Below are positions 36,649 to 45,600 of a stretch of DNA of 64,000 nucleotides, in pieces. The position numbers and the translations under genes are program-made. Within the stretch, counting starts at the first letter, position 1. The number at the start of each line of letters is the position of its first letter. The notes under the pieces were generated by a model, which saw only the letters and a program-made list of their open reading frames with translations, did not search any database and was not told the DNA's origin. Origin of the DNA: Phocoenobacter uteri (GTDB lineage: Bacteria; Pseudomonadota; Gammaproteobacteria; Enterobacterales; Pasteurellaceae); assembly GCF_900454895.1 (NCBI RefSeq), contig NZ_UGTA01000001.1, positions 992,001 to 1,056,000 on the forward strand, given 5' to 3'.

Positions 36649-38085
36649 TTAAAACGATTTAGAAAACTCAATATTTACTTTATTTTCTTGCGTATTATAT
36701 AAAAAATGATTACTTTTGGTTTTATTCCACGATAGTACCAAACGAGGCGTAATCCCCAGCCAATGCCAATTACGGTGCCATAATGATAATTTCGCTGAAT
36801 AATCCTTATCGGAACGTTTAATATTAAACAGATCCACCCCTTTATAATCACGTTTCCCAAAAGATAAAATCAAACGAGATGACAAACCGCCTTGCCACTC
36901 CTGCCCTAAGCCAACATAAGCTCCTTTACGGACAAAAGCATCATCTAAATCTCGGGCCTCTTTGTTATAAAGATTGATTCCCGCAAGCCAATATTGTTGT
37001 GAGTTTCGCATAAAAAAGGCGGATAGCCCAATAAAGTGACGCTGACCGTTTAAATGCTTTCTGGTATCAAATTTCTCATATTCCCACGACCAATTATTTG
37101 ATAATTTAAAACGTGGTGTAAATTGATAACTTTCAAATCCACTCGCCCCGTAGCTCACAGAATAAGGATCCGTGCCATAAAAACGTTTTTTAACAAAAGG
37201 TTGCACTTCTGCGACAAATCGTGCCGTTTGGTAACCTAATCCCACGCCAAGTTGGGCAGAAACATCATCATACTGATGATTATTCCAAAACAGATCGCTA
37301 CTTAAATCTGCCTGTAAGTTACCGTAAAAATTACCTTTTAAGTTGAAGCGTTTTGACACACCAATATCAAAATGAAAACCTTGTGCTTTTTCAGCTTTTG
37401 GCGTGGTCACTTTACCATCACCATACTTCACTTCACGTTCTTTTGGGGCATTATTGATATTGCGTTCATTACGAAAATAAAAATTTGCATTCCACTGCCA
37501 ATCTTGCTCTCTGTCAATATGTAATATGGTTTGTTTCACCTGCTCTGCGACACTCGGTGGCAAAGGTTCACTTTGTAATTTATTAAACTGATCACGTGCC
37601 GCCACACGCTGATGATTCGCATATAATGCTGTTGCTAAATCTAAACGCACCACAGACATTTCAGGATTGTGAGCAATAATTTCACGGTAATAGTTGATCG
37701 CTGTATCAAACTGCCCCTTTGAATGTGCAAGCAAGCCTTTTGCATACGTGATTAGCAACGGATCAGCATCAGGTAGTTTTTGATAAATCGGCAAAACAAT
37801 CTCAATGCCTTCGACCTGCTTGGTCAATACAACACTTTGCATTGCTCGTTTTAACAAAGGAGGATTAGCTAATAAATTTTGCTCATCTACTCGTACCGCA
37901 TTGCTCTTTTTCTGAGAGATTGAAGCGGTCACTTTTTTATCAGTTTTTGCAAATTTTTCAATTTTATCTATTGCTTGAAAATCAGGATTGGTCTCAGATT
38001 TATAATCTTGTGGTGTATAATCTTTCGCTATCACAGCACTAGATATGGCAGTAATAGTTAAAATGCTTAATAATTGTTTTTTCAT
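36649..38085 (-). CDS. Slam outer-membrane translocator for surface lipoproteins
   Basis: 478 residues, DUF560 family. A signal peptide (ends AVIAKDYTP) is followed by an N-terminal TPR-like helical part (about residues 80-200, with LITYAKGLLAHSKGQFDTAI) and a C-terminal beta barrel of alternating amphipathic strands (about 200-478), ending in Phe. Slam proteins move specific lipoproteins to the cell surface, as for TbpB and HpuA in Neisseria. The lipoprotein gene directly upstream is the likely substrate. The family call is strong; the Slam subtype is not decided. Confidence 0.9.
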   Translation of the reverse strand: MKKQLLSILTITAISSAVIAKDYTPQDYKSETNPDFQAIDKIEKFAKTDKKVTASISQKKSNAVRVDEQNLLANPPLLKRAMQSVVLTKQVEGIEIVLPIYQKLPDADPLLITYAKGLLAHSKGQFDTAINYYREIIAHNPEMSVVRLDLATALYANHQRVAARDQFNKLQSEPLPPSVAEQVKQTILHIDREQDWQWNANFYFRNERNINNAPKEREVKYGDGKVTTPKAEKAQGFHFDIGVSKRFNLKGNFYGNLQADLSSDLFWNNHQYDDVSAQLGVGLGYQTARFVAEVQPFVKKRFYGTDPYSVSYGASGFESYQFTPRFKLSNNWSWEYEKFDTRKHLNGQRHFIGLSAFFMRNSQQYWLAGINLYNKEARDLDDAFVRKGAYVGLGQEWQGGLSSRLILSFGKRDYKGVDLFNIKRSDKDYSAKLSLWHRNWHWLGITPRLVLSWNKTKSNHFLYNTQENKVNIEFSKSF

Positions 38086-38187
38086 ATTCCGTATATCTTA
38101 AAGGCAAATTGTATTCGCCAGCCATTATAAAAAGTTGTTGTGTAAGGACGTATTACATACCTCCAACAATTATACAAAAAAATTTCA

Positions 38188-38206
38188 GGGCGAATCCAAT
38201 TCGCCC
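38188..38206 (-). terminator. Terminator between the lipoprotein gene and slam
   Basis: GGGCGAAT / ATTCGCCC stem with a three-base loop. On the minus strand it is followed by TGAAATTTTTTT. A TATAAT box (minus strand, 38169-38174) lies just beyond it, so slam may use both read-through and its own promoter. Confidence 0.8.
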
Positions 38207-38247
38207 CGAGCATTTTAGTAAATTCTACCAAAAATATAACCGCTTGG

Positions 38248-38976
38248 TTACTGTTTTTTAGCTCCAAAAGAAGTGACTACATTACCATCCTTATGGATAC
38301 CACTTAACTCCGCCGCTTGTGAGCCATAAAACTGACCTTTACCTTTTCCGGAATCAAAAGTAAATTGGTTACCTGTGATTGATCCTGTCATCGTATCACC
38401 TAGTTTTTTACCTGTTTGATCATCGAAGGTATCAATTTTGATATTTTTAAGTGCAAAATTTACCCCGACATCCACTGTACCATTATTAAATGATTTTTTA
38501 TTCTTGTCATAATTAACAAAATCACCAGAGTATTTAGTCTCTACATTGGCTGTTGGCATATCATCTAATACAGTCACTGTACCCTGACTGAATGCAACCA
38601 AATCTGCATCATCAGGCACTAAGATACCAAAACGAGTTTCAGTATATTTTCTACCACTTACCGCCTTCGTTAAAGTATCACCAAAAATGTTACCTCCATT
38701 ATTCATAAAGAAGCCACCAGGATTCATCCCCTGAGGCATTAAATTAACAGTTTTACCATTGAGAACAAACTGATTTATTTCGCTTTTAGCGATATCATTT
38801 AAAATTAAGCTTGTATCTTTTTTATCTGCTGCTGGAACAGTTGATACTGCTGGTGTATTAACTGAATTTCCAGCCGTATTTTCAGTAGTATTAGCCTCGC
38901 TATTACTACTGCCACCACCGCTACCACAAGCAGTTAAAAAAGCTGATATTGCAATAACTAGCAATGTTTTTTTCAT
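38248..38976 (-). CDS. Slam-dependent surface lipoprotein (HpuA/TbpB-barrel-like)
   Basis: 242 residues. A lipoprotein signal (AISAFLTAC) is followed by a Gly/Ser/Asn-rich tether (GSGGGSSNSEANTTEN) and a C-terminal eight-strand-type barrel ending in FYGSQAAELSGIH and SFGAKKQ. That ending is the hallmark of TbpB-type barrel domains recognised by Slam. It lies upstream of slam on the same strand. The ligand (iron source, complement factor or other) cannot be read from sequence. GGAG ribosome site precedes ATG. Confidence 0.88.
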   Translation of the reverse strand: MKKTLLVIAISAFLTACGSGGGSSNSEANTTENTAGNSVNTPAVSTVPAADKKDTSLILNDIAKSEINQFVLNGKTVNLMPQGMNPGGFFMNNGGNIFGDTLTKAVSGRKYTETRFGILVPDDADLVAFSQGTVTVLDDMPTANVETKYSGDFVNYDKNKKSFNNGTVDVGVNFALKNIKIDTFDDQTGKKLGDTMTGSITGNQFTFDSGKGKGQFYGSQAAELSGIHKDGNVVTSFGAKKQ

Positions 38977-39332
38977 AATAAAACTCCATATAATCGACGG
39001 TTAAGAATTGCACCAAATGTACAAAAAAAAACAACCGTGCAAGATTCACTTTTAACTATTTTTTAAAAATGTGACGCCTATCAAATTTTATTTTTTGATC
39101 TATTTTTAATTCATTATGACGCCTGATCTTTTTCAAGATATATTGCTCTCTGATTATCATATTTATCAAACCAAAACTAAATTGCATCAATAGTAAGAAT
39201 GATATTTTAAGCATCTATTCCTGTCTGTTCCTTTAGCTACCGTAAGCTCTGTTTTAGTTACTTAGAATTTAATAATTTAGCTGAAACTAAATATTCAAAT
39301 ATCCTAATGAATCCGACATAAAGTTCGCTCAT
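38977..39332. other. Intergenic region upstream of the surface lipoprotein gene
   Basis: About 356 AT-rich bases without a credible gene on either strand. It should hold the lipoprotein promoter (minus strand). A loose Fur-box-like stretch (GATTATCATATTTATC, near 39152-39167) is present, but too imperfect to call. The boundary between host sequence and phage debris lies near its right end. Confidence 0.5.
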
Positions 39333-39364
39333 AAAAAAAGCCCAATCCGCTAAGATTGAGCTTT
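39333..39364 (-). terminator. Decayed copy of the prophage terminator at 53902-53933
   Basis: AAAGCCCAATC / GATTGAGCTTT stem with one mismatch and, on the minus strand, a run of seven T. The same structure without the mismatch lies after the related gene at 53949-54233. Confidence 0.75.
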
Positions 39365-39379
39365 CTAACTATGATCCTG

Positions 39380-39652
39380 TTATTTAATGATAATGTATTT
39401 AACTTTGTCTTTTTCTTCTTGCTCTTTTTTGAGCTGCTCTCTTCTTGCTTCTTCTTGTTTATATTCTATATAAACTTTACATACCTCATAAATGACAAAT
39501 ACGACGAAAATACTCAACCATACAAGAATATATCCCCAACCTTTCCATTCCCATACTTTATCGCTAGCCAATACTCCTAGCATATATAAAAGGATAAAAG
39601 GCAAAACGAGACCATAACCAAAGAATTTAACAAACCATATTATGTAATACAT
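39380..39652 (-). CDS. Small membrane protein, paralogue of the prophage protein at 53949-54233
   Basis: 90 residues with two hydrophobic segments (about 8-28 and 44-62) and a charged C-terminal helix ending KVKYIIIK. It shares the block MLGVLASDKVWEW and the following GWGYILVWL with the 94-residue prophage protein, and both are followed by the same terminator. An AGGAAA ribosome site is intact, so it may still be made. The function is unknown; phage origin is inferred from the duplicate. Confidence 0.8.
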   Translation of the reverse strand: MYYIIWFVKFFGYGLVLPFILLYMLGVLASDKVWEWKGWGYILVWLSIFVVFVIYEVCKVYIEYKQEEARREQLKKEQEEKDKVKYIIIK

Positions 39653-39699
39653 ATTATTTCCTATTAAAACAATAATGATTATATTCTAATTTTATTCAA

Positions 39700-39990
39700 T
39701 TATTTAAATGGATCTTGCCCATTTAATATTCGCCATTTTTCGCTCGAAGTTAAGCTTTTATACGCCGGATCCCGCCATACCTTTATACTATAAACAATAG
39801 CAAATAGCGTAATTGCAGCCCCGACAAAAATTCCATAGGGGAACTCTGACGTATTCAACCAAAGAGCCAAATAAACTAATCCAATAATGATAACTGACCC
39901 TAATAAAATAAAAGGGTTAATACCAAGCCACTTTAAAAAAAGTGTCATTACAAGAAGAGTAAAAATACCTAGAATTATTGTTGCTATCAT
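39700..39990 (-). CDS. Small hydrophobic protein, unrecognised
   Basis: 96 residues with three hydrophobic segments (residues 2-20, 26-46, 52-70) and a polar tail (SLTSSEKWRILNGQDPF). AGGAG precedes the start by seven bases. It lies in the decayed phage strip, 47 bases upstream of the 90-residue membrane protein, so both may be remnants of one accessory (moron) cassette. The family is not recognised. Confidence 0.68.
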   Translation of the reverse strand: MIATIILGIFTLLVMTLFLKWLGINPFILLGSVIIIGLVYLALWLNTSEFPYGIFVGAAITLFAIVYSIKVWRDPAYKSLTSSEKWRILNGQDPFK

Positions 39991-40381
39991 TTTATTCTCC
40001 TAATATTATAATAATGTCAAAATCGACGTTTTACTGACTGATTTTATACTATCAAAAGTTAATTCTAACCCTTTCTTTTTAATAGTTAATTTAATTTTAT
40101 TCCAAATCGTATAATTACGAATATTATCTACTCTGATATCTTGCATGCTGAGTTTTTGTTCTTCTTTCTCTTCTATGAAACATCAAAAGATTACGCACTA
40201 ATTCCCAATCTATTTTCAGTGTTTTCTCTTTTAACCAAGCGGTTATATTTTAATTAAATTTTACAAAAATAAGTTTAACAAATTTTATATTGCTTTTGCT
40301 ACCATCATTGCTATCTTGAACACACTTTTACTTTGACAATTTGATTTTAATGTTATGAGTGTATATCCAAAAAAACAGCAG
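39991..40381. other. Decayed sequence with a 46-codon reading frame
   Basis: A minus-strand frame at 40006-40146 (MQDIRVDNIRNYTIWNKIK...) continues upstream in a different frame (KIDWELVRNLL) only if a frameshift is assumed, so it looks like the tail of a broken gene. An uptake-signal near-copy lies at 40237. Twenty-nine bases from there are identical to 54254-54282 in the prophage. Confidence 0.45.
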
Positions 40382-40604
40382 TTATACTGTTTTTAAATTC
40401 CCTGAGTCATTTAGCACTTTCCCCTGACGATATTTAATACCAGCCCAAGCAGGACGCCCTTCTTTCTCAAAGTTTTCAAGTACTGCATTCCATTGTACCA
40501 GCAATAATGCTCATCAACTCTCTACGGTCAGCCGTTTTATCAGCGAGTTTTTTTAATAACGCCGTAACCATATCGGCATTATTTAGCTTTACTTCAATAA
40601 TCAT
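40382..40604 (-). pseudogene. Broken Mu gpG-like virion morphogenesis gene
   Basis: ATG at 40604 overlaps the upstream stop (ATGA). Frame 1 gives IIEVKLNNADMVTALLKKLA and then RELMSIIAGTMECST-stop; a shift of one base continues as AVLENFEKEGRPAWAGIKYR. These are the opening and the EGRPxWAGIKY block of phage virion morphogenesis (Mu G, tail completion) proteins. It is both frameshifted and truncated compared with the usual 150 or so residues. Confidence 0.75.
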
Positions 40605-40798
40605 TCATCGTCCTTTACAGGATAGGCATCTAAAATAGCCATCGTTCTTAAATATTCCGCAAAATTACAAATCATTGAACTACTGTTACTTAAATTCTTT
40701 AATAACGCCTCTTTTATTTCGCATTTATGAAATTTACTTAATGCACAAGGGTAGCTTTCTTGTAACCATAATTTATCCTGTTCTAACAATTTTGCCAT
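40601..40798 (-). CDS. Small protein between two Mu-like pseudogenes
   Basis: 65 residues, AGGAG ribosome site, stop overlapping the gpG-like start by four bases. No domain is recognised (LLEQDKLWLQESYPCALSKF). It lies between F-like and G-like genes, so it is probably a relic of the phage head cluster that has kept its frame. Confidence 0.55.
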   Translation of the reverse strand: MAKLLEQDKLWLQESYPCALSKFHKCEIKEALLKNLSNSSSMICNFAEYLRTMAILDAYPVKDDE

Positions 40799-40938
40799 AT
40801 AAAACTCCTATTGATTTTAATTTTAAACCTTGTTATATTCCAAACTGCGATTATTAGAAAAGCGGTGATAATCTCCCTGCCGCAGCCTATTTGGGGTCTG
40901 CCCAAGTGTCTGAGAGCGTGTGTAAGTGATCGGGAGCC

Positions 40939-41519
40939 TTACCTAATAATCGCTAATTTTTCTAAAAACTTATCCCATTCTGCTTGACCAATCCCACGAA
41001 AAGACAAAATAAAGAACTCGTTTGTATCCTTAATTTCTTTAACAACAGCCATTAATTTTTTATTATCAAATAGTTTTAAGAACACTAAATTTCTTCCATC
41101 TCTGAGGATATTATCAGGCTCATAAATAATATCAGGCAATAACGCATAACTATATCCCCATCACGGCTATTTAGCTGCTTAATCAGCGTATCATCACTTA
41201 ACCAAACCGTTGCCGTTTCGCTGCCAATCAACGCCTTATTTTCAGCACTTAACACACCACTAGCAAACTTAAAATTACGGCTTAAATTTTCACGAACGGT
41301 CACCATTTCTTTGGCATTTAACTTCGTTACCCCTAATTTATCTTTTAAGGTTTTAAACTGGCTTTCAACCTGATTAAAAGCCCATTTAAACTCGCTCCCT
41401 TTCATCTCCACTTTTGCAAATTGATGGGCTAATTTCTCAGGGTAATCATCTAAATTTAGTTTATAAACTGTGCGTCCAATGCCTTAACCGTACAACGACA
41501 ATTAAAGTCATTCAGAGGA
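40939..41519 (-). pseudogene. Broken Mu gpF-like head morphogenesis gene with nuclease-like C-terminal domain
   Basis: Three frames must be joined. Near 41519 the text PLNDFNCRCTVKALD carries the FNCRC motif of Mu gpF/SPP1 gp7 head morphogenesis proteins. Then a second frame reads VYKLNLDDYPEKLAHQF and on to TVWLSDDTLIKQLNSRDGD. A shift in the G run at 41156-41159 leads into LLPDIIYEPDNILRDG and the rest, which ends at 40939. The latter part resembles the PBECR-type nuclease domain often fused to gpF. At least two frameshifts make it inactive. Confidence 0.75.
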
Positions 41520-41540
41520 TAGAATTATTGTAACAATTAA

Positions 41541-41684
41541 CTTATTTATAATGAATTTACACCATTACTATCAAAAGAAGATTCAACGATAACTACTGGC
41601 AATAAATTTAAACCCGTATCATTAGCCAAAGAAAAAGTTAACGATGAAAAAAGACTTTATGGAGAAGAATTAAACTGGAAATAA
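41541..41684 (+). pseudogene. C-terminal gene fragment, unrecognised
   Basis: A plus-strand frame of about 47 codons (with TTGNKFKPVSLAKEKVN and DEKRLYGEELNWK, then TAA) lacks a start codon and has protein-like composition. It reads as the end of a gene whose front was lost, perhaps when the neighbouring prophage inserted. No family is recognised. Confidence 0.4.
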
Positions 41685-41825
41685 TCGAAAATATGCTTAT
41701 TTAAATACCATTCATCTTATGTATCACGAAAATAATATCGTAACTCACAGCACATTTATGACATAAAAAAGATTTTGATAAGAAAAAATTGAAAGATAAT
41801 TTATTGATTTATAAGATGCTTAAAA

Positions 41826-41870
41826 TGGTACGCCCTATTGGATTCGAACCAATGACCTACGGCTTAGAAG
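41826..41870 (-). other. Prophage attachment-site remnant: 3' half of tRNA-Arg(UCU)
   Basis: On the minus strand, CTTCTAAGCCGTAGGTC is the anticodon arm (TCT) and variable loop, ATTGG-TTCGAAT-CCAAT is the T arm, and AGGGCGTACCA the acceptor 3' end. The 5' half is missing: sequence upstream (above 41870) is unrelated. This is what remains at one edge of a phage that integrates in the tRNA 3' part. The intact tRNA should be past the right edge of the window, beside the integrase. Confidence 0.85.
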
Positions 41871-42094
41871 TGCGAACAAATATAAACAGATAAAACAAAA
41901 ACTTATTTAAAATCAATTTGTTATACTTTTAAATATGTATTTTTATACATGCAAAATACAACCAATTTAGTGATTTTTTAAATAGTTATGTCACGATTCT
42001 GTCACAATCACTGTTTAGTTAATTTTTACCATTGTTCATATTTTTAACCCCAAAATATAACTACAACCTAAACGGAGTATAGCCATATCCCTAT
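41871..42094. other. Non-coding prophage edge
   Basis: AT-rich sequence of 224 bases between the attachment remnant and the last prophage gene. No gene or clear hairpin was found. A direct-repeat-like pair (GTCACGATTCTGTCAC, near 41988) may be an integrase arm or excision-factor site; this is a guess. Confidence 0.4.
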
Positions 42095-42463
42095 TTATTT
42101 CTCATTGCTTTCTTCCTCCACATCTTTAACTAGCCCGCCACTAAATAAATACGGATCAACATAACCCATATACTGCTCATTTTCAGGTGTTGGTTGATAG
42201 TCTTCAGGGATTGCCTGCGTTAAATTCTCATAAAGCCAATTTTCCAGCTCTACGCCTTTTGGCGGTTTATTCTCAATGGTAAACCGTTTCGGTTCTCCGA
42301 TTGGGTGTTTGCCTTTTTGTTTAGCTTTCAGCGAGAAATAACTGGTCACCGTTGCGGTGGTTAAGTTATTTGCTAGATCAATACCAATATAAGTGACTTC
42401 GTGGTAGTTAACATCAGCACCTGTTGTGATGTCTTCAATAGTTTTTTCGATATATTTTGTCAT
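42095..42463 (-). CDS. Prophage protein downstream of tail tip gene, unrecognised
   Basis: 122 residues from ATG at 42463 (AAGGAG seven bases upstream). The sequence is soluble, with YHEVTYIGIDLANNLTTATV and EPKRFTIENKPPKGVELENW. I do not know the family. As the last late gene before the attachment site it may be a tail-tip accessory or a moron. Confidence 0.75.
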   Translation of the reverse strand: MTKYIEKTIEDITTGADVNYHEVTYIGIDLANNLTTATVTSYFSLKAKQKGKHPIGEPKRFTIENKPPKGVELENWLYENLTQAIPEDYQPTPENEQYMGYVDPYLFSGGLVKDVEEESNEK

Positions 42464-42488
42464 TTTTGACTCCTTGTTTAGTTTAGAT

Positions 42489-42656
42489 TTAATTATGTCC
42501 ACCAGAACCAATACAGTTTTTACTTGGCATTTGTTCTTGTGGAGCGAGTTGATAACAGAAAACAGGTTTAGTTGTATAATCTAGTTTTGTGTTGCTGTTT
42601 GTTGAACAAGCTGTTAAGACAGTTGCTAAAATTGAGACTAAAAGTACTTTTTTCAT
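42489..42656 (-). CDS. Small prophage lipoprotein
   Basis: 55 residues from ATG at 42656, with a good AAGGAGAAAGAC ribosome site. Lipoprotein signal ILATVLTACSTNSN, then a 35-residue mature part with one Cys pair (VFCYQL, KNCIGSG). Small lipoproteins next to tail genes of temperate phages often change the receptor and block superinfection; that role is inferred only from position and type. Confidence 0.75.
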   Translation of the reverse strand: MKKVLLVSILATVLTACSTNSNTKLDYTTKPVFCYQLAPQEQMPSKNCIGSGGHN

Positions 42657-42679
42657 GTCTTTCTCCTTATGATAAAAAA

Positions 42680-45600
42680 TTAACAAATTGCAATACCAAC
42701 AACACGAGCTTTAAAATTGCAATAAGTTGTTGGAATATGTAGCGTAACCTGCAGTGATGTATTTCGTGGTATAGGTATAGCCCCTGATAAATGTAAAGTT
42801 GTTTTACCTCCTGTGTGAATTGAATCTTGATCCCTAATCGAATCCCCTCTGTTACTTTTTAATACTGCATCAATATTAAAAGAGCTACCAGAACCAGATG
42901 CGCCGTGAGCCCAAAATTTAATATTAGAACCAGGAATAATTAGTACTCTATTTTTTGCAAATGGTGGAATTGTAATTGTTTGATTATGTCGTTCCCATGT
43001 ATAAACTTTTGCAACATCATCAATTAAATTTTTTGCATAAACATTACCACTAAATGTTCCTGTAACACCTTCAATTGTACCACCTTTTATTGTACCACCT
43101 TTTATTGTCCCCCCAGTGATCGTTGCCCCCTCAATTCTGCCTCGAAAAACGCCACTATTTGCGGTTAAATTTCCTTGATTATCGACAATAAAACGATTAT
43201 TCACATTAACAGAACCACCTTGAATATTTGGTGCTGTGATGGTCTGATTCGCCTTTATATGTTTACCCATTATCATTCCATCAGCAATTAAATCTCCACT
43301 AACAGCAACTTTTCCTGACACAATAGAAAATAGGTTTTTAACCGTTCCATCATTAGCACTCGACACCACGCCTACTTTATCCGCCATTAAAATAATAGAA
43401 CTTTCTGCTGTTCTCTCATTAGCCATTGCACCTACTGAGATACCTGCAACGGCTATTCTACCGCCTGCAATGGCTTGCGTTTTAATTGTATGTGTGGATT
43501 CTGCTTGGGAATCAGTAATGTTATCTTCTTCCCAAATAACAGAATAAATTGATCCTCCATCTGTTTTTTCTGGGTTTTCTAACACCACAACATTAGGCTG
43601 ATTGCGGTTAATATCTGAATTGACTTTGATTGAGTACCATTTATCCTCGTTATTCTTACCCCTAAACCCAATCGCTTTTTCAACGCCATTTAGTTTAACG
43701 TGTAAGCCACCTTCTACATCAGTAGCACGAAATTTAATGTAAACAACAGGGGCATTACTTGGTGGGAACTCACAAGAAATAGACTTACCGTAAAAACTTG
43801 TACCGTTCGCCCAATCATAACGCTTAGGCTTAGTGTTTAACCTTGCTGTTAACGTCGTAATCTGACTTGCTGTCGATTGCTGATTCGTGGCAACTGTCTG
43901 CGAAAGTGTTCTAATACTACCTTCAGCACTACCTAAGCGAGATTTAGCGGTGTTAATTTCATTAGTTAAACTCTGGTTTTTAGTTGCTTGGGTTTCTTGG
44001 AAACGAGATAAATTGGCTGAAATAGTGCTTATTTTTCTATCTAGATCTTCAGGAGCAGGACTCCAATCGCTCATTACATTCCCAACTTCAAGTTTAGGAT
44101 TTCCAATATATGCTTTGCCATTGATATTTCTTATCTGAATATAAACATCGTTGATTTCAGATATCGGTTTATCATATTCAAGCGTAGTACTAAATCTTCC
44201 TTTTAATTTTGATAAATTGTTTTTCGAAGTTGCTAAAAATCTAGCTAAATAACTATGTGTTCCATCTACAAAGTTTACTTTTGCGGTTACAATCACTCGT
44301 GAATTTTGCTCTGGATAAGAAACATTCTCACAATTAAAATCTGCAGAAATTGTATATACTTTAGCATCAAGAGGTAAGTCACTACTAAAATGTAACCTGT
44401 GGAAATAATCAGCTATTCCATTACTATTATCTAAACTAACATTACTATTTAAAATATAATTTCTACCTCCGACTTTAACATTATCAACCTTAGCCGTCAG
44501 TGTCGTTAACTGGCTGGCTGTAGTCTGTTGACTATTCGTTACTGTTTGAGATAACGCTCTAATATTGCTTTCCGCATTTCCCAAACGCGATTTTGCTGTA
44601 TTGATCTCGGTTGTTAATACTCTGTCTCTGTTGGCTTGAGTCTCTTTAAATTGAGATAATTCAGCCTTTATATTACTTGATTCATTTTGGAGCTTAGAAC
44701 TACCGATAGAATAAGGAACCTCAGGAGAATTAAGATCTACAACCTCACATATCATTGGTCTTGTGAAGAACTGATAAGCAACATTATCATCTGTTTTTTC
44801 ACCAATCCAAATCGCTAGACCAATCGTATCAACCTCTGAATCTTGTGCAATATGTACGTTAATAACATGTCGTGTCAGTGTATTCAGCGTGGTTGTATTC
44901 GGGTTATAGGCACTTGCTATTCTAATAATTTTTTGTGATGTTTTTTCACTGTGCCAATTACCATTAACGAGCGGTCTATAATAAATATGCGTTTTATTAC
45001 AGTTTTGCGTTGCTTGTTGCACATAGCAAGAAAGCTGATATGTTTTACCTTTTTCAACAGGAATACGATATATTTCGATTGCTCGTCCTTTGCCTGTAGG
45101 GGATCTTGCTCCTTTTCTTTCCACAAAAGCAATATTCATTCCTTCGACGGTTCTCATTGGAGATAAGTTAATCCCTGTTCTAATGTCTGAGCGATTATAA
45201 TTTGGGATCAGCAATTCACTAAACCCATTCACAAACTCACTATCAGGAATTAAGTTAGCCCCAAAGACAGAACTATCAACTTTGGCTGTTAAAGTTGTCA
45301 ACTGGCTAACGGTCGATTGCTGATTAGTAGCAACTGTCTGTGAAAGCGTGCTTAATCCAGCTTTATTTTTCTCAACTTGACTAACTAAATTCGCCCTTGC
45401 TTGTGCCTCTACTTTATCGCCGTTAATGCGTGCTTGGCGTTCTTGTTCTAAGCCTGCTACAAGATTATTTTTAGCCACTGTTAAGCGTGATAGTTGTTGG
45501 GATTGATCATTTGTTGCAGTTTCAACTGCCGTGATTTTTGTCCCTAGTTTTTTCGCTTCTTCAACTAATTTTTTCTCTTGCTCCCTCGCCTGAACAATTA

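Noticed and set aside
39140..39170. Fur box before the Slam-client lipoprotein
   Set aside because: GATTATCATATTTATC matches only part of the 19-bp consensus and AT-rich sequence gives such matches by chance.
41826..41870. Functional tRNA gene
   Set aside because: Only the 3' half is present; no D arm, 5' acceptor strand or anticodon 5' stem can be found above 41870.
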